Assembly: GCA_965658615.1 (NCBI GenBank) | Contig: CBFHSX010000002.1 | Location: forward strand, 1-64,000 | Reading direction: 5' to 3' | Length of the DNA: 64,000 nt | DNA from: UBA8337 sp965658615 | GTDB lineage: Bacteria > Pseudomonadota > Alphaproteobacteria > RS24 | In this document: positions 1-7,335 of the stretch, piece by piece | Position numbering within the stretch: the stretch's first letter is position 1 | Layout: the number at the start of each line of letters is the position of its first letter | Made by a program: the position numbers and the translations under genes | The notes under the pieces: model-generated | The model's input: the letters and a program-made list of their open reading frames with translations, nothing else | The model's database searches: none | What the model was told of the DNA's origin: nothing

Positions 1-314
1 GCCAATTGGCCGATGATAATTTCGAAAGCCGCGGCTGGGCGCGCGTGCCGGCGGCTGAATGCACGCAAGTGATTAACCAAAACCTCAATAGCCGATTTTA
101 TTTCTACTATGCCGAAGCCGTGACCGCCAAAGGCGATGTGGCGGTCGAAGCCGGACGGCGCAAAATCTGGGGTGGCGAAAAGCCGCTTTGCTCCAAACCG
201 ACCCGCTTTGTTATCAAGGGCGATGAAAATTGCAGCGCGCGCGGCTTTGATCGGCATTTGTTCAAACAAATCGACACCGGCTCGGCGCGCCGCTGGACTG
301 TCAATCTGGAGTAG
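1..314 (+). CDS. DUF1036 family protein (C-terminal part, cut by window start)
   Basis: The reading frame is open from the window edge to a TAG at 312-314, so at least 103 C-terminal codons are present and the true start lies upstream. The pattern resembles the DUF1036 family: a GW motif followed by a cysteine (SRGWARVPAAEC), an aromatic run (RFYFYYAEA), and later a cysteine-containing WGGEKPLC and FVIKGDENCSARGF segment ending in an F-x-x-IDTG stretch. DUF1036 proteins are small alphaproteobacterial proteins, often predicted to be exported, with no established function. The TTG at 6-8 is an in-frame codon and not a credible start. It ends two bases before the HAD hydrolase start, so the two are probably cotranscribed. 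Confidence 0.75.
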   Translation, partial: QLADDNFESRGWARVPAAECTQVINQNLNSRFYFYYAEAVTAKGDVAVEAGRRKIWGGEKPLCSKPTRFVIKGDENCSARGFDRHLFKQIDTGSARRWTVNLE

Positions 315-316
315 TC

Positions 317-1006
317 ATGCAAGCTTTTGCGGATATTGAAGCCTGGGTTTTTGATCTCGACAATACGCTCTACCCGGCCGGTCAAAACCTGTTTGCCCAA
401 ATTGATGTGCGGATGACGGCGTTTATTCAAGAGGCGCTGAAAATCGACCGCGATGAAGCCTATCGCGTACAAAAAGAATTTCTCGGCGAATATGGCACGA
501 CCCTGTCCGGCTTGATGAATGTGCACGGCCTGCCGCCCGGGCCGTTTCTCGACTTCGTGCATGATATTGACGTGTCGATCCTGACCCCCGATCCGCAATT
601 GGCCGACGCGATTGCCGCCCTGCCCGGGCAAAAATTCATCTTCACCAATGGCACGGTCAGCCATGCAGAAAATGTCTCCAACCGGCTCGGCATTGCGCAT
701 TTATTCGACGATATTTTCGACATTGTTGCGGCCGATTATAAGCCCAAGCCGCAGGCTGAGATTTATCCGCGAATGCTGGCGCATTTTGGCATTGAGGCGC
801 ATAAATCGGCGTTTTTTGAGGATATGGCGCGCAATCTGACCCCGGCGCATAAAATCGGCATGAAGACCGTGCTGGTGACGCAAGAGGGCGAGGATGGCGT
901 TGGCAAAATGAATATGCCGGAAAAATACCGGCAGCATGATGAAGCCCATATTGATGTCACCATTACCGATTTGACCGGTTTTCTGCTTCAATTAACGGCG
1001 GGCTGA
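317..1006 (+). CDS. HAD-superfamily pyrimidine 5'-nucleotidase
   Basis: A 229-residue HAD hydrolase. Motif I is FDLDNTL with nucleophile Asp13 and Asp15, motif II is FTNGT near residues 109-113, the lysine motif is YKPKP near 141-145, and the acidic motif III is FFEDM near 166-170. The length and the DLDNTLYP start match the pyrimidine 5'-nucleotidase subfamily, which dephosphorylates nucleoside monophosphates in the cytosol. The true substrate is not visible from sequence. Related genes commonly sit beside dapD in alphaproteobacteria, which supports the family call. The ATG follows two bases after the upstream stop. Confidence 0.8.
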   Translation: MQAFADIEAWVFDLDNTLYPAGQNLFAQIDVRMTAFIQEALKIDRDEAYRVQKEFLGEYGTTLSGLMNVHGLPPGPFLDFVHDIDVSILTPDPQLADAIAALPGQKFIFTNGTVSHAENVSNRLGIAHLFDDIFDIVAADYKPKPQAEIYPRMLAHFGIEAHKSAFFEDMARNLTPAHKIGMKTVLVTQEGEDGVGKMNMPEKYRQHDEAHIDVTITDLTGFLLQLTAG

Positions 1007-1043
1007 GGCGCTTGATCGCGCAGCCCTTTTTACAGTCATTGTG

Positions 1044-1076
1044 GCGCATTGACTTAATGCGCGGGGCTGCTAATTT
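1044..1076 (+). promoter_or_regulatory. Candidate dapD promoter with overlapping inverted repeat
   Basis: A TTGACT (1049-1054) and TAATTT (1071-1076) pair are separated by 16 bases upstream of dapD. The inverted repeat GCGCATTGACTTAATGCGC (1044-1062) overlaps the -35 element. A second, wider repeat GCAGCCC (1020-1026) / GGGCTGC (1064-1070) encloses it. The spacing fits a sigma70 promoter. An operator role for the repeats is inference. Confidence 0.4.
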
Positions 1077-1109
1077 CCGCGAGCAATATAAGATTTGAGG
1101 ACTGACCCT

Positions 1110-1937
1110 ATGGATTTGCAAAACGCCGAACAGATCATTAACGCCGCCTTTGACGATATTGGCGCCGTCTCGACCGACACGACGGGCGATGTGCGCGACG
1201 CCGTTACCGCCGCGCTGGACGCGCTTGATGCCGGTACGGCCCGCGTCGCCGAAAAAAACGGCGCTGATTGGCAGGTCAATCAATGGCTGAAGAAAGCCGT
1301 GCTGCTGTCGTTTCGCTTGAACGATATGACGACCCAATCGGGCGGCCCGCAGGGCACAAGCTGGTGGGATAAAGTGCCGTCGAAATTTGACGGTTGGGAT
1401 GCAGCGCGTTTTCGCGACGCCGGTTTCCGCGCCGTGCCGAATTGCGTGGTACGCCGCTCGGCCTATATTGCGCCGGGCGTGGTTTTGATGCCGAGCTTTG
1501 TCAATCTGGGTGCCTATGTCGATAGCGGCACAATGGTCGATACATGGGCAACGGTCGGCTCCTGCGCGCAAATCGGCAAGGATGTGCATATTTCGGGCGG
1601 TGCCGGTATTGGCGGCGTGCTGGAACCGCTGCAAGCCGGGCCGGTGATTATCGAGGATAATTGCTTTATCGGCGCGCGCTCGGAGGTTGCTGAGGGCGTG
1701 ATTGTGCGCGAGGGCGCGGTGCTGTCTATGGGCGTGTTTATTTCCGGCTCGACCAAAATTGTCGACCGCGCCAGCGGCACGGTCTATCGTGGCGAAGTAC
1801 CGGCCTATTCGGTTGTCGTGCCGGGCACGCTGCCGTCTGAGGATGGCGGGCCGAATTTGGCCTGCGCCGTGATTGTCAAAACCGTGGATGCGCAGACGCG
1901 CTCGAAAACCTCGGTCAATGAATTATTGCGAGACTAG
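1110..1937 (+). CDS. dapD: 2,3,4,5-tetrahydropyridine-2,6-dicarboxylate N-succinyltransferase
   Basis: A 275-residue DapD that transfers succinyl from succinyl-CoA to tetrahydrodipicolinate, in the succinylase branch of lysine/meso-diaminopimelate synthesis. The N-terminal helical part is followed by the GGPQGTSWWDK segment and then left-handed beta-helix hexapeptide repeats (PGVVLMPSFVNLGAYVDSG, then ISGGAGIGGVLEP). The ending KTVDAQTRSKTSVNELLRD is typical. The ATG at 1110 was chosen because a GAGG lies at 1097-1100; an upstream in-frame TTG at 1095 would overlap that ribosome site. dapE follows after 11 bases, so two consecutive pathway enzymes share an operon. Confidence 0.96.
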   Translation: MDLQNAEQIINAAFDDIGAVSTDTTGDVRDAVTAALDALDAGTARVAEKNGADWQVNQWLKKAVLLSFRLNDMTTQSGGPQGTSWWDKVPSKFDGWDAARFRDAGFRAVPNCVVRRSAYIAPGVVLMPSFVNLGAYVDSGTMVDTWATVGSCAQIGKDVHISGGAGIGGVLEPLQAGPVIIEDNCFIGARSEVAEGVIVREGAVLSMGVFISGSTKIVDRASGTVYRGEVPAYSVVVPGTLPSEDGGPNLACAVIVKTVDAQTRSKTSVNELLRD

Positions 1938-1948
1938 AAAGTTTACCT

Positions 1949-3139
1949 ATGCGCCTCGATCCCGTTCAATTTGCCGCCGATCTCATTCGCTGCCCCTCGG
2001 TCACCCCGGCCGATGCCGGGGCGCTGGATGTGCTCGAGCGCGCGCTGAGCGGGCTGGGCTTTAGCTGCACGCGCCTGCCGTTTGAAGAAGCCGGCACGGA
2101 TCCGGTCGATAATCTCTATGCCCGCCTCGGCAGTGCTGATGCCGGAACGGGTAGCCCGCATATTTGTTTTGCCGGTCACACGGATGTCGTGCCGGTCGGG
2201 GCCGAGGCCGATTGGCAGGTTGACCCGTTTGCCGGCGAGGTGCGCGAGCAATATTTATGGGGTCGCGGCGCGGCTGATATGAAAGGCGCCATCGCCGCCT
2301 TTGTCGCCGCCATCGCCGCGCATATTGAAACGCATGGCGCCCCGCAAGGGTCCATCTCTTTGCTGATTACCGGCGATGAGGAAGGCCCCAGCATTAACGG
2401 CACGCGCAAAATGCTCGCTTGGCTGCAAGAAAAGGGTGAGGTTATCGATGATTGCATTGTCGGCGAACCGACCAATCCGGATGCGCTGGGCGATATGATC
2501 AAAATCGGGCGGCGCGGCTCGGTCAATGGTGTGGTCACAGTGACCGGCACACAAGGCCATGTCGCCTATCCGCATCTGGCCGATAATCCGGTGCCGCAAT
2601 TGGCGGCAATGATGACGGCGCTGTCTTCTGCCACGCTGGATGAGGGCACAGCGCATTTTCAGCCCTCCAATCTCGAAGTGACCAGTTTCGATGTCGGCAA
2701 TGCGACAACCAATGTCATTCCGGCGCAAGCCAATGCGCGCTTCAATATTCGCTATAATGACACATGGAACGCCGAGACCATCAGCGCTTGGATCAAGGCG
2801 CAATTGGATGCGGCGCAGGGCCCGGCCGGTTATGATGTGCAGCTCTCGCATACGGGCGATTGCTTCTTGACCGAGCCGAACGCTTTTGTCGAGACATTGA
2901 GCGCGGCGGTGGAAGCCGTCACCGGGCGTGCGCCCGTGCTGTCCACCTCGGGCGGCACATCGGATGCGCGTTTCATCAAAGACGTCACCCGCGTGGTCGA
3001 ATTCGGCCTGGTGGGCAAGACCATGCACAAAGTCGATGAGCGCGTGCCGGTCGATGATATCCGACAGCTCGCGGCGATATATGAAAAACTGCTCGACTGT
3101 TATTTCGCTTCCGGTGCGCGCAAAAGCGCAGCCGGATAA
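1949..3139 (+). CDS. dapE: Succinyl-diaminopimelate desuccinylase
   Basis: A 396-residue M20-family dizinc amidohydrolase that removes succinate from N-succinyl-LL-diaminopimelate, later in the same lysine/peptidoglycan pathway as DapD. Metal-site motifs are FAGHTDVVPVG (His77, Asp79), GRGAADMKG (Asp110) and the catalytic TGDEEG pair (Glu144, Glu145). A VGEPT follows, and a late histidine occurs in GKTMHKVDE. The dimerisation lid domain is present in the middle. The tail is slightly longer than usual (EKLLDCYFASGARKSAAG) and its last 40 bases overlap the 3' end of truA on the opposite strand. Confidence 0.96.
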   Translation: MRLDPVQFAADLIRCPSVTPADAGALDVLERALSGLGFSCTRLPFEEAGTDPVDNLYARLGSADAGTGSPHICFAGHTDVVPVGAEADWQVDPFAGEVREQYLWGRGAADMKGAIAAFVAAIAAHIETHGAPQGSISLLITGDEEGPSINGTRKMLAWLQEKGEVIDDCIVGEPTNPDALGDMIKIGRRGSVNGVVTVTGTQGHVAYPHLADNPVPQLAAMMTALSSATLDEGTAHFQPSNLEVTSFDVGNATTNVIPAQANARFNIRYNDTWNAETISAWIKAQLDAAQGPAGYDVQLSHTGDCFLTEPNAFVETLSAAVEAVTGRAPVLSTSGGTSDARFIKDVTRVVEFGLVGKTMHKVDERVPVDDIRQLAAIYEKLLDCYFASGARKSAAG

Positions 3140-3867
3140 TCCACCCGCATAAAAGTTAGCCCGCAAGACGGCGCGACTTGCGCGCAAGCCGCGCGGTCGC
3201 ACGCCTCAAGCGCGGCTTTGGCGTCATTGGGCGTCCATTTACCGGTGCCCACAGCTTTCAACACGCCGCTTAGTGAGCGCACTTGATGGTGCAAAAAAGA
3301 CGGCGCGACGGCGCCGATGATAAACACATCTTCATGCTGCGTGACATCCAAACGGCTCAATGTTTTCACCGGTGAGGCGGCTTGGCACTGGGCCGAGCGA
3401 AAGGTCGTGAAATCATGCTTGCCGATAAGATGCGCGGCCGCCGCTTGCATGGCCTTAACATTGAGCGGCTGCGGCACAAACCAAGCGCGGTCACGGTCCA
3501 ACGCCAGCGGCGCGCGGCGCGAGATAATGCGATATTCATAATGGCGCGCCAGCGCCGAAAACCGCGCATCAAAATCGGGCACAGCCTCAACTGCCGTCAA
3601 GACGGCGACCGGATGCGGCTTCAGGTGAAAATTAATCCCCGCCATCACCTTATCGGCCGGCGGCGCGCTCTCAAGGTCGATATGCGCCACTTGTCCGCGC
3701 GCATGCACACCGGTATCGGTGCGCCCGGAGCCGAAGACAGTGACCCGTTCGCCGCAAAATTTTTCCACCGCCTCGGCCAACACATCCTGCACGGCGCCGC
3801 CGCCTTTTTGGCTTTGCCAGCCGATAAACGGCGTGCCGTCATATTCAATGGTCAAGCGATAGCGCAT
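3100..3867 (-). CDS. truA: tRNA pseudouridine(38-40) synthase
   Basis: A 255-residue TruA that isomerises uridines 38-40 in the tRNA anticodon arm. The start MRYRLTIEYDGTPFIGWQ and the active-site GSGRTDTGVHARGQVAH, with nucleophile Asp51, are diagnostic. YEYRI, LIGKHDF and FLHHQVR follow in the expected order. Its start codon shares one base with the fmt stop (TGATG), so translation is probably coupled to fmt. Its 3' end overlaps dapE by 40 bases with no terminator between the convergent genes. Confidence 0.96.
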   Translation of the reverse strand: MRYRLTIEYDGTPFIGWQSQKGGGAVQDVLAEAVEKFCGERVTVFGSGRTDTGVHARGQVAHIDLESAPPADKVMAGINFHLKPHPVAVLTAVEAVPDFDARFSALARHYEYRIISRRAPLALDRDRAWFVPQPLNVKAMQAAAAHLIGKHDFTTFRSAQCQAASPVKTLSRLDVTQHEDVFIIGAVAPSFLHHQVRSLSGVLKAVGTGKWTPNDAKAALEACDRAACAQVAPSCGLTFMRVDYPAALLRAPEAK

Positions 3868-4790
3868 CAGAGTTGCTGCCCCGGCAGCAGCCCGCGCCCG
3901 CGCATGAAATCATCACCTGACATGGCGGGCTTGCCGGCTTTTTGCACACGCACAAGCTTTAGCGCGCCCTCGCCGCAATGGATAATCGCCCCGCTCTCAG
4001 CAACTGTTCCGGCCACGCCTTGCGCTTCAATGGGCCGGGCGTCAAGCACTTTGATGCGCGTGCCGGCGGCCTCAAACCACGCACCGGGGAAAGGCGACAG
4101 GCCGCGAATATGCCGGTCAAGCGCCGCCGCCGAGCGGGTGAAATCTAGGCGCGCTTCTGCCTTGTCGATTTTTTCCGCATAGGTGATACCGCTCTCAGCT
4201 TGTGGGGTCGGCGTCAAATTATCGGCTTGTTGAAGGGCCGCGACCACGGCCACGCCGCCTAAATTGGCGAGCTTATCGTGCAGGCTGGCCGCCGTGTCTT
4301 GCGCGTCAATCCCCACGCGTTTTTCCAGCAGCACCGGCCCGGCATCAAGCCCGGCCTGCATTTGCATAATGGCGACACCGGTCTCTTCATCGCCGGCCAT
4401 AAGGGCGCGCTGAATCGGCGCCGCCCCACGCCAGCGCGGCAAAAGCGAGGCGTGAATATTCCAACAGCCGAGGCGCGGCACATCAAGAAAGGCTTGCGGC
4501 AGTATCATGCCATAAGCGACGACAATGGCGAGGTCGGGCTTGAGGGCGCGAAATGCCGCCAGCGCGTCCTCCTCTTTCAGGGTTTCGGGGGTCAGCACAT
4601 GGATGCCCGCCGCCTCGGCTGCCTGATGCACCGGCGCCTTGACCCATTTCATACCGCGCCCCTGCTTGGCCGGCGGGCGGCTATAGGCGGCGATAATGTC
4701 ATGGCCTTGGCTTTGCACAAAAGCCAGCACGGCATCAAACGCCGTGACGGCAAAATCCGGTGTTCCCATGAAAACAATGCGCAAGCCCAT
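3867..4790 (-). CDS. fmt: Methionyl-tRNA formyltransferase
   Basis: A 307-residue Fmt that formylates Met-tRNAfMet from 10-formyltetrahydrofolate for initiation. It starts RIVFMGTPDFAV. The catalytic Asn-His-Asp set is visible in CWNIHASLLPRWRGAAPIQ (Asn111, His113) and LDAGPVL (Asp149). The C-terminal OB-like domain follows from about residue 205. An AGGAG lies upstream of the ATG. It sits between def and truA; the def-fmt pairing couples formylation and deformylation of N-terminal methionine and is common in bacteria. Confidence 0.97.
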   Translation of the reverse strand: MGLRIVFMGTPDFAVTAFDAVLAFVQSQGHDIIAAYSRPPAKQGRGMKWVKAPVHQAAEAAGIHVLTPETLKEEDALAAFRALKPDLAIVVAYGMILPQAFLDVPRLGCWNIHASLLPRWRGAAPIQRALMAGDEETGVAIMQMQAGLDAGPVLLEKRVGIDAQDTAASLHDKLANLGGVAVVAALQQADNLTPTPQAESGITYAEKIDKAEARLDFTRSAAALDRHIRGLSPFPGAWFEAAGTRIKVLDARPIEAQGVAGTVAESGAIIHCGEGALKLVRVQKAGKPAMSGDDFMRGRGLLPGQQL

Positions 4791-4799
4791 AAGCGGCTC

Positions 4800-5378
4800 C
4801 TATTGCGCAGCAGCGGCGTCGCGCTCGGCTTTGCGAATTTTCTTCAGCACGATTTGGCGTTTCAGCCGTGATAAATGGTCAAGAAACACAATGCCGTTCA
4901 AATGATCCATTTCGTGCTGGATACAGGTCGCCAAAAGCCCGTCACAGGCCATTTCTTGCGGCTTGCCGTCATAATCGAGAAAGCGGACACGGCATTGGGC
5001 CGGGCGTTCGACATCATCATAAAAGCCGGGCACGGAAAGGCAGCCCTCTTGATAATTATTCAACTCTTCCGAGGTCCAAACAATCTCCGGATTGACGAAA
5101 AAGCGCGGGCCTTCATCGGCCAGCGGGTCGTCTTCTTCGGGCGCGTCCGCCGCGCCATCCTCAGCCATATCCGGCTCGGCCTTGCCCTTCAAATCCATGA
5201 CGATAACGCGCTGCGGCACACCGATTTGAATCGCTGCCAGACCGATGCCATTGGCCTCATACATGGTCTCCAGCATGTCATCCATCAGCGCGCGCGTCGC
5301 ATCGCTGACTGCCTCAACCGGGTCAGAAATCGTCTTTAGCCGCTTATCGGGCACTTCAATTATGTCGCGTATCGCCAT
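4800..5378 (-). CDS. def: Peptide deformylase with acidic insertion
   Basis: A 192-residue type I deformylase that removes the formyl group from nascent proteins. All three motifs are present: GIGLAAIQ (44-51), EGCLS (111-115, metal ligand Cys113) and QHEMDHLNG (HEMDH 155-159, two metal histidines and the catalytic Glu). Between strands, at about residues 64-90, is a strongly acidic, Ala/Asp/Glu-rich insertion of roughly 25 residues that is absent from the E. coli enzyme. It lies away from the active-site motifs, so activity is expected to be intact. def is the first gene of def-fmt-truA. Confidence 0.96.
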   Translation of the reverse strand: MAIRDIIEVPDKRLKTISDPVEAVSDATRALMDDMLETMYEANGIGLAAIQIGVPQRVIVMDLKGKAEPDMAEDGAADAPEEDDPLADEGPRFFVNPEIVWTSEELNNYQEGCLSVPGFYDDVERPAQCRVRFLDYDGKPQEMACDGLLATCIQHEMDHLNGIVFLDHLSRLKRQIVLKKIRKAERDAAAAQ

Positions 5379-5384
5379 GTCCTT

Positions 5385-5413
5385 GAGATACGCCTTGAAG
5401 GCACAAGCGTCAA
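5385..5413 (-). promoter_or_regulatory. Candidate def promoter
   Basis: On the minus strand, TTGACG (5413-5408) and TATCTC (5390-5385) are 17 bases apart. Initiation about seven bases past the -10 would fall at or next to the def ATG (5378), which would make the message almost leaderless. The AAGGA just before the ATG is too close to be a normal ribosome site. Confidence 0.4.
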
Positions 5414-5454
5414 GTTATAGGCTCCAACAAAGCTTGCGCAATAAGGGGTAAACA

Positions 5455-6726
5455 ATGGAGTGGCTTGCCTATATCGCCTTTCTGGCCGTCGGTATCATCA
5501 TAGGCATGGTCGTCGGTTATATCGCCAAAGGCAAAACCGATACCGGCGGCGGCGACATAGCGCCGCTGCAAGCCAAGCTCTCGCAATTGGACGCGGCCGT
5601 ACGCACCGGCGAAGCAGAAAAATCTGCTTTGGCGACGCAAGCGACATCGCTCACCGCGCAGCTCAATGAGGCAAAAACCAAGCGCGACACATTGCAAAGC
5701 GAGGTCAGCGAGCTGGGCGTCAAGCTGGCACGCGCGCAAGAGCGGATTACCGCCTTTGGCGAAGCACAGGAAGAAGCGCGCATCCAATTTACCAATCTCG
5801 CCAATGAACTACTGAAGAAAAACAGCGAAGAATTCAAAACGCAGTCGAAAGAAAGCCTCGAACATCTTTTGAACCCGTTGGACAAACAGCTGAATGAGTT
5901 CAAAACCGAGATTACCGGCTTTAAGGCAATCAATGAGAAAATGACCTCTGAAACCGCCTCCCTGACCAATGCGCTGACCAAAAATGTCAAAGCGCAGGGC
6001 AATTGGGGGGAATTTGTGCTGGAACGTATTTTGGAAGAATCCGGTCTCGAAAAGGGCCGCGACTATACGGTTCAAGGCGAGGGCATGGATATTAAAAGCG
6101 CCGATGGCGGGCGCCAAATGCCGGATATTGTCATCAATCTGCCGGATGAAAAACACATTGTCATCGACTCGAAAGTCTCGCTGAAGAGCTTTCAGGATTA
6201 TCAAAACGCCGATAATGAGGCCGATAAATTAATCGCCGCAAAAGCCTTTGTCGCCTCAACCGAGGCGCATATTAAGGATTTGGCCGCGAAGGAATATCAA
6301 AACGCCTATAATCTGCAATCGCTCGATTTCATCATGATGTTCATGCCGATTGAAGCGGCGTTTTTCCTGCTGCTGTCGGAACGCGAGGATTTATTGCAAA
6401 AAGCCTGGGAGAAGAATATCTCCATCGTCTCGCCCGCCAATCTGTTTCCCAATCTCAGAACCATTGGCTATTTGTGGCGTCTGCAAAAACAAAATGAAAA
6501 TGTCGAGGAAATCGCGCGGCTGGGCGGCACGGTGTATGACAAGGTGCATGGCTTTTTGGAGGATATGAAAAAAGTCGGCAAAGCCATCAGCACGGCCGAT
6601 GACGCGCATAAAAGCGCGCTGAATAAACTATCCGACGGGCGCGGCTCAGTGGTGAAGCAGGCTGAAAAACTGAAGGATATGGGTGCCAAGACCACCAAAT
6701 CCCTGCCCGACCTCACGCAAAATTAG
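5455..6726 (+). CDS. rmuC: DNA recombination protein RmuC
   Basis: A 423-residue RmuC family protein. A single membrane anchor lies at residues 3-25 (WLAYIAFLAVGIIIGMVVGY), then a long coiled coil at about 35-135, then the RmuC core with GNWGEFVLERILEESGL, MPDIVINLPDEKHIVIDSKVS (a nuclease-fold-like acidic segment) and SPANLFPNLRTIGYLWR. RmuC limits inversions at short repeats in E. coli; the biochemical activity remains poorly defined. It is divergent from def and convergent with recR, with only 21 bases before the recR stop. Confidence 0.9.
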   Translation: MEWLAYIAFLAVGIIIGMVVGYIAKGKTDTGGGDIAPLQAKLSQLDAAVRTGEAEKSALATQATSLTAQLNEAKTKRDTLQSEVSELGVKLARAQERITAFGEAQEEARIQFTNLANELLKKNSEEFKTQSKESLEHLLNPLDKQLNEFKTEITGFKAINEKMTSETASLTNALTKNVKAQGNWGEFVLERILEESGLEKGRDYTVQGEGMDIKSADGGRQMPDIVINLPDEKHIVIDSKVSLKSFQDYQNADNEADKLIAAKAFVASTEAHIKDLAAKEYQNAYNLQSLDFIMMFMPIEAAFFLLLSEREDLLQKAWEKNISIVSPANLFPNLRTIGYLWRLQKQNENVEEIARLGGTVYDKVHGFLEDMKKVGKAISTADDAHKSALNKLSDGRGSVVKQAEKLKDMGAKTTKSLPDLTQN

Positions 6727-6747
6727 CCCGCCTTCGCCTTCCCGGCT

Positions 6748-7335
6748 TCACCTTCTCGACTTCATAGCGGCCAACAATGTGCCATCATCGAGATAATCCA
6801 ACTCGCCGCCGACCGGCACGCCATGCGCCAGCCGCGTCACCTCGACTTCTAAATCAGCCAACATATCGGTGATGTAATGGGCCGTGGTTTGGCCTTCCAC
6901 CGTGGCATTGGTAGCAAGAATAATTTCCTTCACTTGCGGCACCGCGCAGCGATCGCGCAATTTTTCAAGGTGCAAATCCTCCGGCCCGATACCGTCCAGC
7001 GCCGAAAGCGTCCCGCCCAGCACATGATAGCGGCCTTTGACGGCCTGCGCGCGCTCCAGTGCCCATAAATCGCCGACATCCTCAACCACGCAAAGCACGC
7101 TTTCATCGCGCCGCGCATCGGCGCAAATCGTGCACGGGTCGGTGGTGTCAATATTGCCGCAACTCGAACAGGTGACAATATGATCGCGCGCCGCCAGAAG
7201 CGCGTCGGAGAGCGGGTTTAGCAGGCTGTCGCGCTTGCGCATGAGTTGCAGAACAGCACGGCGCGCCGAGCGCGGGCCGAGACCGGGCAGGCGCGCCAAA
7301 TATTTGACCAGTGTTTCAATTTCCTGACCGGCCAT
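6748..7335 (-). CDS. recR: Recombination mediator protein RecR
   Basis: A 195-residue RecR, which acts with RecF/RecO in loading RecA at gaps. The helix-hairpin-helix is at LARLPGLGPRSARR (13-26). The four-cysteine zinc finger is C56-x2-C59-x8-C68-x2-C71. The Toprim domain begins at LCVVEDVGDL. Its ATG shares one base with the dnaX stop (TAATG). The ybaB/ebfC gene that usually sits between dnaX and recR is absent here. Confidence 0.96.
   Translation of the reverse strand: MAGQEIETLVKYLARLPGLGPRSARRAVLQLMRKRDSLLNPLSDALLAARDHIVTCSSCGNIDTTDPCTICADARRDESVLCVVEDVGDLWALERAQAVKGRYHVLGGTLSALDGIGPEDLHLEKLRDRCAVPQVKEIILATNATVEGQTTAHYITDMLADLEVEVTRLAHGVPVGGELDYLDDGTLLAAMKSRR

Noticed and set aside
107..700. 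Long minus-strand frame opposite the DUF1036 and HAD genes
   Set aside because: It is a shadow of two well-supported plus-strand genes; its protein has no recognisable domain and no ribosome site.
2255..3202. 315-codon minus-strand frame opposite dapE
   Set aside because: Lies wholly over dapE and its product is arginine/histidine-rich nonsense, as expected for an antisense frame in this base composition.
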